From Candidatus Aenigmatarchaeota archaeon (lineage in GTDB: Archaea > Aenigmatarchaeota > Aenigmatarchaeia > JACPZZ01): DNA of 34,276 bases. The stretch lies in the NCBI GenBank assembly GCA_016177205.1, contig JACOVS010000023.1, forward strand, positions 1 to 34,276, given 5' to 3'. The position numbers and the translations under genes were made by a program. Below the pieces are notes generated by a model. It did no database searches. It was not told the DNA's origin and saw only the letters and a list, made by a program, of their open reading frames with translations. Below, piece after piece: positions 1 to 8,565 of the stretch (its first letter is position 1; each line of letters begins with the position of its first letter).

Positions 1-2
1 CA

Positions 3-26
3 AATAGTTTGCTTTAGCAAACTATT
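3..26. repeat. 10-bp inverted repeat (hairpin)
   Basis: AATAGTTTGC (3-12) and GCAAACTATT (17-26) are perfect inverted copies around the 4-nt loop TTTA. The hairpin lies just downstream of the pheT stop codon, so it could end or stabilise the pheST transcript. Similar hairpins lie at 19464-19482, 21024-21043 and 28635-28655. Its position at the window edge means what follows is unknown. Confidence 0.6.
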
Positions 27-48
27 CAGTATACGGTATGTTTCTAGC
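27..48. repeat. Copy of the tRNA-Phe-flanking repeat
   Basis: These 22 bases match 12655-12676 at 20 of 22 positions by eye (both begin CAGTATACG and end TTCTAGC). The copy lies immediately after the pheT stop. It shows that the repeat family found around tRNA-Phe is dispersed and not unique to that locus. Confidence 0.55.
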
Positions 49-1670
49 TACCCAACAACCATCTCAAAAACCGCAACCGGGTTTTCCAAGTACCAATTTC
101 CCAACACAGCAGGGTCAACTTCGCCGATAAAACCTATTTTCCCGCCATTAACCAGGATGTCGCCGCACCTGCCCTTTATCATCGAAGGGTGCGAGGAGTT
201 TTTTAGTGCGTAATTCATTCCGTAAAGCCGCATGAACGTTTCCAGCACGGATTTTATTTCGTTTATATCAGCGTCCTTGTGGCACAGCGCGACCGCGATT
301 TTTCGGATGTTGGAAGCGCCGGTTTCCGTCTTCGACAGCGAAACGCAGTCGCCTATTTCAAAAATCCTCTGGGGGTATTCGTTGTGCTTGTTGTCGCTCA
401 GGACAGCCATCAGCGAAGGGACAACGTATTTCCTGCAGGCGGTATAATCCTGCGTTTTCGGATTCATTATGGAGGCGCATCCCTCAACAGGGGCGTTCAT
501 CATTTTAAACTGTCTTTCGTTGTTAGTCAAGACAAAAGACACGGTTTCCTCCATACCAAGCCCGGCCATGATCTCCCTTATAACAGAGCACCTTTCCTGC
601 AGTTCGTCTCGCACAGCCATTGTGGGTATTTTCGGTATACGCGGTTCAAATTTTCCATAACCTATTGATATGGCCGCGTCTTCAACAACATCGATCTGGT
701 GCATGACATCGGTCCTGTAAAACGGTATTGATGCTACGCCGTTCGAAAACGCAATGCCCATTCTTGACAGAACAGGTTTCAATTCGCCTTCCTTCAGGTC
801 AGTATCGAGCAGGCCGTTCAAATAATCCATGCTTACCCCGATTTTTTGCGCGGCCGTGTCCGGCGTTATCTCCGTCTTCCCCGGATAAACGATTTTCACA
901 GCCTCGACATCCGCGCCGCGGTCCATCAGCGACGAACAAATTATGTTCAGGGTTTTGTTTATGTAATGCTTTGAGGTTCCCGTGACGTCTATGAACAGGC
1001 TCTTTGACCTGTCAGTTACGCGCGTAAGCTCGCCGTTTATTATAGGCGGAAAGCTTAACACGTCGTTTTTGGAATCCGTTATCACCGGAAGTCCTTTTTT
1101 GCCGTCAAGTACCCATCCGTGATCCAGTCCTTTCGGATGGCGTTGCAATATCTGCGCCAGGCTTAACGTCCCTTTCATATCCAGCGGAACAAAAGATATT
1201 TCGTCAGGCCCGTAAGCCGCGTACCTGAGGGGAAACCGTATCTTCGATGCGTCATGTATCCCGACAGCAACCCTTTCCCGTTTCCTTCCGAAAGTCTCGT
1301 GTATCTTCTCCTGGAACTGCATCAGGGATTTCAAAACACTGTCCGTTAATTTTATGTTGCGCACGATCGCGCACGCGACATACGGGCGTACGGACGACAC
1401 GGACTTGTCCACTTTTATTTCAAGGCGCGCCTTGGTTACGCCGTATTTTTTGCCGTCCGCACCGTTCATGAACGCTTTCAGCGCACGCGCAAAACCTTCG
1501 ACAGACAGCATGTCCGGCCTGTTGGGAAATATCTCAAAACTCGCGGACTCGGTTGTCAAGGACTCTGTCGTCACGCCCATCATCGGAATTTTATCCGTAT
1601 AGTCGGAGTCTTTTAATTTTTTTCCGGTTAGGCTTTCCAGATCCGCGCGCTCAAACGTAACAACCGACAT
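48..1670 (-). CDS. pheT: Phenylalanyl-tRNA synthetase beta subunit
   Basis: Non-catalytic/editing subunit of the (alpha-beta)2 phenylalanyl-tRNA synthetase that charges tRNA-Phe. The 540-aa length matches the archaeal/eukaryotic-type beta subunit, shorter than the bacterial one. Visible family features are the N-terminal EIFPNRPDMLS segment, AVGIHDASKI, and PPIINGELTRVT in the B3/B4 editing region. The C-terminal part resembles a degenerate class II core and lacks its own ATP-binding motifs. The ATG at 1670 was chosen because it overlaps the pheS stop as TAATG and gives the family-typical start MSVVTFERADLE. The same frame runs open for 38 more codons upstream, but entirely inside pheS. Translation is probably coupled to pheS. 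A tRNA-Phe(GAA) gene lies about 11 kb away in the same window. Confidence 0.96.
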   Translation of the reverse strand: MSVVTFERADLESLTGKKLKDSDYTDKIPMMGVTTESLTTESASFEIFPNRPDMLSVEGFARALKAFMNGADGKKYGVTKARLEIKVDKSVSSVRPYVACAIVRNIKLTDSVLKSLMQFQEKIHETFGRKRERVAVGIHDASKIRFPLRYAAYGPDEISFVPLDMKGTLSLAQILQRHPKGLDHGWVLDGKKGLPVITDSKNDVLSFPPIINGELTRVTDRSKSLFIDVTGTSKHYINKTLNIICSSLMDRGADVEAVKIVYPGKTEITPDTAAQKIGVSMDYLNGLLDTDLKEGELKPVLSRMGIAFSNGVASIPFYRTDVMHQIDVVEDAAISIGYGKFEPRIPKIPTMAVRDELQERCSVIREIMAGLGMEETVSFVLTNNERQFKMMNAPVEGCASIMNPKTQDYTACRKYVVPSLMAVLSDNKHNEYPQRIFEIGDCVSLSKTETGASNIRKIAVALCHKDADINEIKSVLETFMRLYGMNYALKNSSHPSMIKGRCGDILVNGGKIGFIGEVDPAVLGNWYLENPVAVFEMVVG

Positions 1671-3142
1671 TACACCCTCACCTTCGTCGCTCTCAGCATG
1701 CCCAAATCGTTTTTGAAGTAGAAATTGCGTATGTCGTTCAATCCCGTTATCAGTGCGATCGGCCTTTCCAAGCTTAGGCCCCACGCCAGCACAGGAACGT
1801 CAACACCAAGAGGATTCGTAACCTCGGGCCTGAATATCCCGGCGCCGCCCAGCTCCACCCACTCCTGCTTGTCCTCAAAGTAAACCTCCGGCTCTACGCT
1901 CATTTCCGTGTACGGGAAATACGCCGGGCGGAATCTTATTTTTTCAAACCCCAGCCGCCAGTAAAATTCTTTCAGGTAGCCGAGCAGGTCGCGGAAAGTT
2001 ACGTTCTCGTCAGCGACAATTCCCTCGACCTGCGTGAATTCAGGGAGATGTTTGTAGTCGACAGTTTCGTTGCGAAACGCTCTTCCTATGCAGAAAATTT
2101 TTGCGGGCGGCTTCAGCCCGTACAAGCTTCTGGCAGAAACAGCGGTGGTATGCGTCCTCATCACAGGTTTTTTCGCAATATCCTCGGACCATTTGTACGC
2201 CCACCCAGTCGAACCGGCAGTGCCGGACTCGTGCGCCTTTTTTACCCCGGCCACGAGGGGTTTGTCCGGTAATTCGGATTTAAAGGGTTTTTCCATGTAA
2301 AACGTATCCGCTAACTCCCGTGACGGATGGTCTTGGGGCTGGTACAGCGCATCGAAACACCAGAAGCTTGATTCGACCAAGGGCCCGGACGCCTCCTTGA
2401 ATCCCATATCGAGAAATATGTTTCTTATTTTTTCAGCCCAGACAGTCGTTATGTGCTTCTTTCCGGTTATTAGCCTCCCGGAAGGTTGAGTCACGTCGTA
2501 AGGCCTCAAGCCCTGTTTCCATTGTCCCGATTTTATTATTTCCGGGGTAAGCTTTCCTATATCGGGTCCGAACCCAGTGCGCCGGAACAAACTTGATTCG
2601 GACAACCCCTTGCCAGTTAGCGATATGAATTCTTCCTTAACAATCTTTTCAGAAACCAGCCCCCTGGTTTTGAACTCTTCCATCCTGTCTTTAGGTATTT
2701 CATTACCAATGCGCAGGTCATTTAGAAAATGTTTGTCTTTGTCGACATCTTCCGGATCCGAAGACGTTTCGGCTACACCGTTTACAATTTGTATCCAGCC
2801 TTTTTTCTTGGCCCACATTATTGCTATATCAAGGCCTTTAAGATCCTTTATTTTGACAGGGCCTTTTATTTTGACCTGCCTGTATAGGCTGCTTTCCGGT
2901 AAGCCGCGGGCGGCGTATTTTTTACCTTCTTCTGTTAGGGCGTAAGAACTCTTTTCTTCGGTTGTTATTTTAACCAGTTCTTTGTTACTCAAACGGAGAG
3001 CAGCTTTCCTGACAGAATCTTCGTTTAACCCGGTTTCTCTGGAAATAGTTTCCACGTTGTAGGAGCCCGAGCCGGTTCCCCCGCCCAGCGTGCGAATACA
3101 TTCAAGCAACTTTGTTTCGTGTGGATGATAAATGCCGCCCAT
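1670..3142 (-). CDS. pheS: Phenylalanyl-tRNA synthetase alpha subunit
   Basis: Catalytic class II subunit of PheRS (490 aa). The N-terminal ~150 residues look like winged-helix tRNA-binding domains (for example ETISRETGLNEDSVRKAALRL), as in archaeal PheS. The catalytic core carries motif 2 (FCIGRAFRNETVDYKHLPEF, with an arginine contacting ATP) and motif 3 (LAWGLSLERPIAL). The start is set at ATG 3142; a TTG lies one codon upstream. A TATA-like box at 3174-3182 predicts a leader of about 10 nt. It is first gene of a two-gene operon, and its TAA stop overlaps the pheT ATG by one base. Confidence 0.97.
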   Translation of the reverse strand: MGGIYHPHETKLLECIRTLGGGTGSGSYNVETISRETGLNEDSVRKAALRLSNKELVKITTEEKSSYALTEEGKKYAARGLPESSLYRQVKIKGPVKIKDLKGLDIAIMWAKKKGWIQIVNGVAETSSDPEDVDKDKHFLNDLRIGNEIPKDRMEEFKTRGLVSEKIVKEEFISLTGKGLSESSLFRRTGFGPDIGKLTPEIIKSGQWKQGLRPYDVTQPSGRLITGKKHITTVWAEKIRNIFLDMGFKEASGPLVESSFWCFDALYQPQDHPSRELADTFYMEKPFKSELPDKPLVAGVKKAHESGTAGSTGWAYKWSEDIAKKPVMRTHTTAVSARSLYGLKPPAKIFCIGRAFRNETVDYKHLPEFTQVEGIVADENVTFRDLLGYLKEFYWRLGFEKIRFRPAYFPYTEMSVEPEVYFEDKQEWVELGGAGIFRPEVTNPLGVDVPVLAWGLSLERPIALITGLNDIRNFYFKNDLGMLRATKVRV

Positions 3143-3173
3143 CAAAACACCATGAACTAAACTTTGGATGTTA

Positions 3174-3182
3174 GATATTAAA
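3174..3182 (-). promoter_or_regulatory. TATA-like box of pheST
   Basis: TTTAATATC on the minus strand, centred about 36 nt before the pheS ATG. Archaeal TATA boxes sit about 26 nt before the transcription start, which would give a leader of about 10 nt. Assigned by position and base composition only. Confidence 0.45.
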
Positions 3183-3199
3183 GAAATTGGTCAAAAGGC

Positions 3200-4468
3200 T
3201 TAATAAGACGCGGAAGGTTTGCGGCGCATCTTAAAATTAAGATAGTCCCTGAGGTACCTGATGAAAACCTTTACATACAGGCCGAGGGGTATTTGAAAAC
3301 TGGCCGTGGTGTGCGTGGCGTCTGAAAACGCAGACGTGGCCATCTTCATCGAGTTTTTGTCCAGGCTTAATTCCTCAACCAATGCGTTGAACATGATGGC
3401 GTTTTTTCCGAATTTTTGGAACTTGTAGCTTGTCCGGAACTCTTTTTCCATCAGCCTGTCGATCCTAACCTCGTACTCCCCGAGCGTTCCATAAGAAAAG
3501 TCGTTCTTTTCCACAGCAGTTGATATCACTTCGGCGGCTTGTTTTCCGCTCAGCAGCGCGTTGCCTATGCCTTCCCCTGTGAAGGGGTCGATAAGCGACG
3601 CGGCGTCGCCGACAAGGATAAATCCGTCGCCGGCCCGTTTCCTTTTCTGCGCCCCTGTTGGCAGGTTCCATCCCTTTACTTCTGAAACCTGTTTCGCGTT
3701 TTTGAATCTGGGGGCGAACCTGGATTTTTTCACGATCTCGTCAAGCTTTTCCTTAAGGTTCAGTTTTCTTTTCGGTACATCGCCGGCGACAACGGCGATC
3801 CCGACATTTGAAACATTGTTCCCGGCCGGAAATATCCAGAAATAACCGGGCAGCAATTCCTCCAGAAAATGGAATTCTATGCGGTCCCTTAAGCCGGCAA
3901 CGTTTTCGTAATAGGCCCTGACAGAAACCAGCGAACGGTCCGGTTTGAACTCATTCAGCCCGAGCTTGCGTGCTACAATTGAGTTAGCGCCGTCAGCGCC
4001 TACGACGACTTTGGCGCGGAATTCTTTTTCCTCGCCGTTTTCCGTGCCCTTTACGCCGATCGTCTTTCCGTTTTCAATGACAAGGTCTGTAACCGAAAAG
4101 TTCTCAATCACATCAGCTTTCTTTTTTGCCTCCTGGAATAGTATGTTGTCGAAAATCAGCCTTTTGCAGACATAGGTGGACGTTTCAACCGGTTTGTTGT
4201 CCGCGTTGGAATCCAGGGACACGCCGGACGGCGAAGACGTTATCAGCCCGTTTATCTTTTCGTGCTGCCCTTCCGCGATTTCACTTTCTATGCCCAATTC
4301 CGCCAGCACGCCCGAGGATTTTCCTGTTATCCCGTCGCCGCACGTTTTATCCCTCGGAAACGACGCTTTATCAACAAGAAGCGTTTTGACCCCTTTTCTG
4401 CCCAGAAATATGGCGCACGATGAGCCCGAAGGCCCGGCGCCGACCACTATCGCGTCGTAATCCTGCAT
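3200..4468 (-). CDS. Geranylgeranyl reductase family FAD-dependent enzyme
   Basis: Predicted flavoprotein that hydrogenates isoprenoid chains, most likely saturating the geranylgeranyl chains of archaeal membrane lipids. The 422 residues have the family layout. An N-terminal Rossmann dinucleotide-binding motif (VGAGPSGSSCAIFLGRKG, about residues 9-26) is followed by the CGDGITG signature near residue 43. The second FAD motif GDAASLIDPFTGEGIGNAL lies near residue 290. The C-terminal ~80 residues have no motif I recognise. It is monocistronic and divergent from the glycosyltransferase at 4513, with which it shares a 44-bp promoter region. The exact substrate (archaetidic acid, menaquinone or other) cannot be read from the sequence. 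Confidence 0.88.
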   Translation of the reverse strand: MQDYDAIVVGAGPSGSSCAIFLGRKGVKTLLVDKASFPRDKTCGDGITGKSSGVLAELGIESEIAEGQHEKINGLITSSPSGVSLDSNADNKPVETSTYVCKRLIFDNILFQEAKKKADVIENFSVTDLVIENGKTIGVKGTENGEEKEFRAKVVVGADGANSIVARKLGLNEFKPDRSLVSVRAYYENVAGLRDRIEFHFLEELLPGYFWIFPAGNNVSNVGIAVVAGDVPKRKLNLKEKLDEIVKKSRFAPRFKNAKQVSEVKGWNLPTGAQKRKRAGDGFILVGDAASLIDPFTGEGIGNALLSGKQAAEVISTAVEKNDFSYGTLGEYEVRIDRLMEKEFRTSYKFQKFGKNAIMFNALVEELSLDKNSMKMATSAFSDATHTTASFQIPLGLYVKVFIRYLRDYLNFKMRRKPSASY

Positions 4469-4479
4469 AAGATCAAAAT

Positions 4480-4504
4480 AGATTTAATACATGGGTTTAA
4501 TAAG
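4480..4504. promoter_or_regulatory. Overlapping divergent promoters
   Basis: Two AT-rich boxes occupy the 44-bp gap. TTTAATA near 4483-4489 suits the rightward gene at 4513. TTATTAAAC (minus strand, near 4493-4503) suits the leftward gene at 4468. Each lies 26-30 nt from its ATG, which predicts essentially leaderless mRNAs in both directions and mutually exclusive promoter occupancy. Confidence 0.45.
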
Positions 4505-4512
4505 TATTTGTT

Positions 4513-5223
4513 ATGAAGTTTTCCTTTGTCATACCCGCCTACAACGAGGAGGGTTATCTTGACGGATGCATAGAATCCATAAAGGCCCAGAACGCCGGGC
4601 GTTACGAGATAATAGTGTGCTATTCCCCGTCAAGCGACAGGACGCTGGAAATAGCGAAACGCCACGGCGTAAAGATAGTCACGATACCAAAGTCATGCCC
4701 GGGCAAGGCGCGCAACGCGGGCGCGCGGGCTGCGACAGGAGAGTATCTGGTTTTTCTTGACGCAGACGTGCAGATACCCGGGAACTTTCTGCGTTCCACG
4801 ATTAAGCACGTCAGGCGCGGCTGCGTCGCGGTCGGGTACAGGTCGGAATGGCGCGACGGGGACGGATTACTGGACATATTCAACGAGGTTGTAACAAACC
4901 CGTTTTCAAAATACGCCAAGGTGCTGTTCGTGTGTTGCACCATAAAAAAATCCGCCTTTGAAAAAACCGGGGGCTACGATGAAAACATAACGGCAAACGA
5001 GGAATGGGGGCTTTCGAAAAGGCTAAAATCCCTCGGCAGGATAGTTTTTGACGAAAACGCACCGATAAAATCCTCTGCGAGGAGGTTCCACAAGCTGGGA
5101 AAATTAAGGACGTTTGCAGTTTATTCTTCATGGTTCCTTATGGGGCATGTGTTGGGAAGGGACGTGAGGTATTTCCACCTGTCCGACATGGACCGGCGGG
5201 CCGATGTCAGTCACGAAGCATGA
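4513..5223 (+). CDS. Family 2 glycosyltransferase
   Basis: Predicted cytosolic GT-A fold glycosyltransferase using a nucleotide-sugar donor. The 236 residues begin with the classic FSFVIPAYNEEGYLDGCIES. They carry the metal/nucleotide-binding acidic motif FLDADVQIPG near residue 80 and an acceptor-side GGYDENITANEEWGLSKRL near residue 155, where the ED/EE pair supplies the likely catalytic base. No clear transmembrane segment is seen, although the C-terminal AVYSSWFLMGHVLG stretch could associate with a membrane. The sugar, acceptor and pathway are not deducible. The last 17 nt overlap the convergent trpS gene. Confidence 0.85.
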   Translation: MKFSFVIPAYNEEGYLDGCIESIKAQNAGRYEIIVCYSPSSDRTLEIAKRHGVKIVTIPKSCPGKARNAGARAATGEYLVFLDADVQIPGNFLRSTIKHVRRGCVAVGYRSEWRDGDGLLDIFNEVVTNPFSKYAKVLFVCCTIKKSAFEKTGGYDENITANEEWGLSKRLKSLGRIVFDENAPIKSSARRFHKLGKLRTFAVYSSWFLMGHVLGRDVRYFHLSDMDRRADVSHEA

Positions 5224-6325
5224 AGTCCTCTATTCTGGTTTTTGCTTCTTCCCTTCTGGCCCGGTGTTCCGATAAAAATTCGTTTATTGTGTCAACGGTT
5301 ATTTGTTTCAATTCCCCGGTGAGCATCTTGCCGGACTTGTAATCATCGTAGATTTTTTTGAGTTTGTTGGAGTCCTCCAAAAAATATGTCAGGTATTGGT
5401 AGGAAACGTCGACCTCGGGAACGCCGCCCGTTTTCCTGTGTTCCGCAGCGCTTTCGCGCCCGCCGGAAAACGCATATCTCATTATTTTATCCCTGACAAC
5501 ATTTTCGCTGTCCGTCGAAAATATGGCAGTATTTTCAATCGACGATGACATCTTGCCGCCCTCCGTGAGGCCGGGCAGGAAGCGGGACAGTATAGTTGCG
5601 GGCTTGGGAAATCCTATTCCCGCAGCCACGTCTCTTGTCAGGCGAAAATGCACATCCTGATCTATAGCGCACGGAATCAGGCAGCGCGTAGGCTCGTTTT
5701 CCATTATCGTCGGCAAAAACGCAGGAACGGATTGCATGCAGGTGTAGAAAAACTCCCCGACGTTATTGGAATCCTTCAGGCCGAAGAGTGATTTTAAAGT
5801 CGATATGTTCGTTCTCTTGGCGACCATGCAGGCCGTTTTGTACATGTGGCCGGCGTATTCCGTATCAAGAAATACTTTAGTTTTCTTCGGGTCAAAGCCC
5901 ATGGCGATAATATCCAGCGTGTTTTCATACGCCCATTTTTTCGTGTCGTCAAAGGTAAGGTTATCCTTGAAAAGGAATTTTTCCTCGTCCGGTATCTGGA
6001 ATAGCAGCGTCGCACCGAATTTGTCTTGCAGCCATCTGGTGAATATCCAGGGCACCAAATGGCCCAAGTGGACAGGCCCCGAAGGCGCGCGTCCGGTGTA
6101 TAAATAGAATTTGTTGCCCTTTTTTGCCTCGGCCAGTATCTCGTCGAAGTATGTGTGCGCAAAGAATATCTTTCTTTTAAGGAAATAGTGGAGTTCGCCG
6201 GCCTCTTTTTCGAGGCCCTTAAGTATTTTATCGTCCAGGTGCTTTACGCCAAAGTCGCGCGTCAGCTTTTCATAATCTATATCGCCTTTAACCTCCCACG
6301 GCGTAACTACGAAGTCTTTTTTCAT
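5207..6325 (-). CDS. trpS: Tryptophanyl-tRNA synthetase
   Basis: Class I synthetase charging tRNA-Trp (372 aa, the archaeal/eukaryotic type). The HIGH-like signature is HLGH at residues 86-89 within GRAPSGPVHLGHLVP, and the KMSKS loop is GGKMSSS. The start at 6325 gives MKKDFVVTPWEV, the expected archaeal N-terminus. It overlaps the trpA stop as ATGA; nine additional in-frame codons upstream lie inside trpA. It is the last gene of a fully overlapping operon with trpB and trpA, which would couple supply of tryptophan to its use in charging. The 3' end overlaps the convergent glycosyltransferase by 17 nt. Confidence 0.96.
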   Translation of the reverse strand: MKKDFVVTPWEVKGDIDYEKLTRDFGVKHLDDKILKGLEKEAGELHYFLKRKIFFAHTYFDEILAEAKKGNKFYLYTGRAPSGPVHLGHLVPWIFTRWLQDKFGATLLFQIPDEEKFLFKDNLTFDDTKKWAYENTLDIIAMGFDPKKTKVFLDTEYAGHMYKTACMVAKRTNISTLKSLFGLKDSNNVGEFFYTCMQSVPAFLPTIMENEPTRCLIPCAIDQDVHFRLTRDVAAGIGFPKPATILSRFLPGLTEGGKMSSSIENTAIFSTDSENVVRDKIMRYAFSGGRESAAEHRKTGGVPEVDVSYQYLTYFLEDSNKLKKIYDDYKSGKMLTGELKQITVDTINEFLSEHRARREEAKTRIEDFMLRD

Positions 6326-7089
6326 AGGCTCAAGCTTCTCAACGACCTGCAAAATTCTCCTATATCATCTAACATCGAATATTTGTCATTTAAACCTTGC
6401 TCTATGCGCCCGACCAGGGCGCTCCCAACAACGGCGGCGTCAAATCCGTAGGAAAACGCATCCGCAACTTGTTGCGGGTTTGAAATTCCAAAACCAAGAG
6501 CCAGCGGCTTGTCGCACACCAACTTCACTTTTTTGGAGAAGCCCGCCAGTCCTGGATCCAGATACTCCCTAGCGCCGGTTGTACCAAAAACGGAGGTCGC
6601 GTAAACAAATCCGGAAGACGTATTGGTTATTAATCTAATCCTTTCCAATTCACAGTTTCTGGACACTACGAAAATCAAATTGATACCTTGTAGAAAATCG
6701 GTGATAAAATCGGCCTCTTCGGGCGGCATGTCTACGACAATAATTCCGTCAACGTTGCTGTTCGAGGCCTTTCTGCAGAATTTTTCTATCCCGTATTTGT
6801 ATACGGGGTTGTAGTAAGTCATTATTGCCACAGGCCTTTTCAGGGCAGAACACATCTGAAATATGTCGTCGATTATTATTTTGGACGACAGCGCCCTGTT
6901 GTTGGCTTTTTGTATTACTGGCCCGTCGGCCAAGGGATCGCTGAAAGGTATTCCCAATTCTATTATGTCCGCGTGTTTTTCCATGCGTCCGGCTATTTCT
7001 ATGCTCGTCCGCAGGTCGGGGTCGCCCCCGCAAGTGTATAATACCAGTGATTTATCGTTTTTCCTGAACACGTCATCGATTCGCGTCAT
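6322..7089 (-). CDS. trpA: Tryptophan synthase alpha subunit
   Basis: Cleaves indole-3-glycerol phosphate to indole and glyceraldehyde-3-phosphate, passing indole to TrpB. It is a TIM-barrel of 255 aa. The acid/base residues are the Glu of IIELGIPFSDPLADGP and the Asp of the same segment. FVYATSVFGTTGAR and ALGFGISNPQQV bind the phosphate. The start is placed at ATG 7089 because GGAAGGTG lies at good spacing upstream; a GTG at 7098 is the alternative. The gene overlaps the trpB 3' end by 17 nt and ends in an ATGA overlap with trpS. No trpC, D, E, F or G gene is in this window. Confidence 0.96.
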   Translation of the reverse strand: MTRIDDVFRKNDKSLVLYTCGGDPDLRTSIEIAGRMEKHADIIELGIPFSDPLADGPVIQKANNRALSSKIIIDDIFQMCSALKRPVAIMTYYNPVYKYGIEKFCRKASNSNVDGIIVVDMPPEEADFITDFLQGINLIFVVSRNCELERIRLITNTSSGFVYATSVFGTTGAREYLDPGLAGFSKKVKLVCDKPLALGFGISNPQQVADAFSYGFDAAVVGSALVGRIEQGLNDKYSMLDDIGEFCRSLRSLSL

Positions 7090-8254
7090 TTTCAACACCT
7101 TCCAAGATATCCAAATCCTTGTCGCCTCTCCCGGAAAGGTTTACTATAATTATTGAATCCTTTCCGAGGCGTTCGGAAATTCCTAATGCATGAGCAATCG
7201 CATGCGACGGCTCTAAGGCGGGTATTATCCCTTCCAGCTTTGACGTGATCCTGAACGCCTCTACGGCTTCTTTGTCCGTAATGGCGGCGTATTCAACCCT
7301 TCCGTTGTCTTTTAAAAAGGCGTGCTCTGGCCCCACCCCAGGGTAATCCAACCCGGCGGATATGCTGTGGACATCTTTGACGTTTCCAAACTCGTCCTGA
7401 AGAACATAACTGAAAGAGCCGTGTAGAACCCCTTTGCTGCCTCTGGAAATCGTTGCCGCGTGCGAGCCTGTGTTTAATCCGAGTCCGCCAGCTTCCACAC
7501 CTATCAATCTTACTTCTTTGTCGCTCAGGAATTCGTTGAAAATTCCTATGGCATTGCTCCCCCCGCCCACACACGCCACGATAGCGTCCGGCAACCTTCC
7601 CTCGCACACCATTATTTGCTCCTTTGTTTCTTCGCCTATGATCTTCTGGAATTCCTTTACCATCGTCGGGTATGGATGCGGCCCCACAACAGAACCAATC
7701 ATGTAATAAGTATTTTCGACGTTTGTTATCCAGTCCCGCAGGGCCTCGTTTATCGCATCTTTTAGTTTTTTAGCACCGCTGTTCACGATATTGATTTTTG
7801 CCCCGCACAATTTCATGCGCAGAACGTTTGGTTTTTGTCTAACCACGTCCTCCGCACCCATGAATACTTCGCATTTCAGGCCCAGCGTCGCGCATGCCAT
7901 TGCCGCAGCTACGCCATGCTGGCCCGCGCCGGTTTCAGCTATTATCCTTGTCTTTCCCATCTCCGCCGCCAGCAGGGCCTGTCCCAGCGTATTGTTAATT
8001 TTATGCGCCCCGCCGTGCAATAAATCTTCTCTCTTTAGGAAAATCTTTGACCCGGACAACCCGCTTAAACGTTTTGCGAAGTACAACGGTGTAGGCCGTC
8101 CGGCGTAATTGTTTAGCAGATAATTTAATTTTATCTTAAAACTCGGGTCATTCCGGACCCTTTCAAATGCCTTTTCCAGCTCTTCCAGATTTTTAACCAG
8201 GATTTCAGGAACAAACCTGCCCCCGAACTCGCCGAACTCCCTTTCCATATTCAT
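7073..8254 (-). CDS. trpB: Tryptophan synthase beta subunit
   Basis: PLP enzyme condensing indole with serine to make tryptophan. The 393 residues match the TrpB1 type that pairs with TrpA: it starts MEREFGEFGGRFVPEIL, with the PLP lysine in HGGAHKINNTLGQALLA, ETGAGQHGVAAAMA, and the phosphate-binding GGGSNAIG. The ATG overlaps the stop of the 104-aa gene upstream as ATGA, so the two are translationally coupled. A second in-frame ATG lies two codons downstream. Together with trpA and trpS it forms a unit that could run on imported or recycled indole if upstream pathway genes are absent from the genome. Confidence 0.97.
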   Translation of the reverse strand: MNMEREFGEFGGRFVPEILVKNLEELEKAFERVRNDPSFKIKLNYLLNNYAGRPTPLYFAKRLSGLSGSKIFLKREDLLHGGAHKINNTLGQALLAAEMGKTRIIAETGAGQHGVAAAMACATLGLKCEVFMGAEDVVRQKPNVLRMKLCGAKINIVNSGAKKLKDAINEALRDWITNVENTYYMIGSVVGPHPYPTMVKEFQKIIGEETKEQIMVCEGRLPDAIVACVGGGSNAIGIFNEFLSDKEVRLIGVEAGGLGLNTGSHAATISRGSKGVLHGSFSYVLQDEFGNVKDVHSISAGLDYPGVGPEHAFLKDNGRVEYAAITDKEAVEAFRITSKLEGIIPALEPSHAIAHALGISERLGKDSIIIVNLSGRGDKDLDILEGVENDANR

Positions 8255-8565
8255 CTGCCCAGCGGGTCTCTGATATCAACAAATCTGCTGATTCTGTTTT
8301 TGTAAAGCACGTTGCAATCTTCCGGGAAATGCGTAAGCAGGTGTCCGTCCGCAGCGTTGATATAACCGTATTTCCTGCGTACACATTCAGCCTGCGAAGG
8401 CCCCAGCCCGGAATATTCGATTCCAATAGCAGAGAAGTTTATATCATCCCTGTTCCGGCCCACCAGTTCTATGAAGCCTCTAACCTCGTCGTATGCGAGA
8501 AGTTTACCCATCAGCCTGAGTACATTCCCCTCCAAGGTGACAGCAGCGCGGCCGTTGCTATTCAT
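8251..8565 (-). CDS. Unrecognised 104-aa protein of the trp operon
   Basis: I do not recognise a family. The start MNSNGRAAVTLEGNV uses the ATG at 8565, which overlaps the stop of the upstream winged-helix frame (ATGAATAG), and the gene ends in an ATGA overlap with trpB. The central part (GKLLAYDEVRGFIELVGRN) looks helical. The C-terminal half has conserved-looking SAIGIEYSGLGPSQAECVR and two internal cysteines, with no signal peptide or membrane segment. The overlapping arrangement suggests it is translated together with trpB. It may be the effector-sensing partner or domain of the winged-helix protein, but that is inference. The frame is open further upstream (17 codons) inside the neighbouring gene. 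Confidence 0.6.
   Translation of the reverse strand: MNSNGRAAVTLEGNVLRLMGKLLAYDEVRGFIELVGRNRDDINFSAIGIEYSGLGPSQAECVRRKYGYINAADGHLLTHFPEDCNVLYKNRISRFVDIRDPLGR

Noticed and set aside
1670..1784. N-terminal extension of PheT
   Set aside because: The extra 38 codons lie wholly within pheS and are unlike PheT; the TAATG overlap and family start favour 1670.
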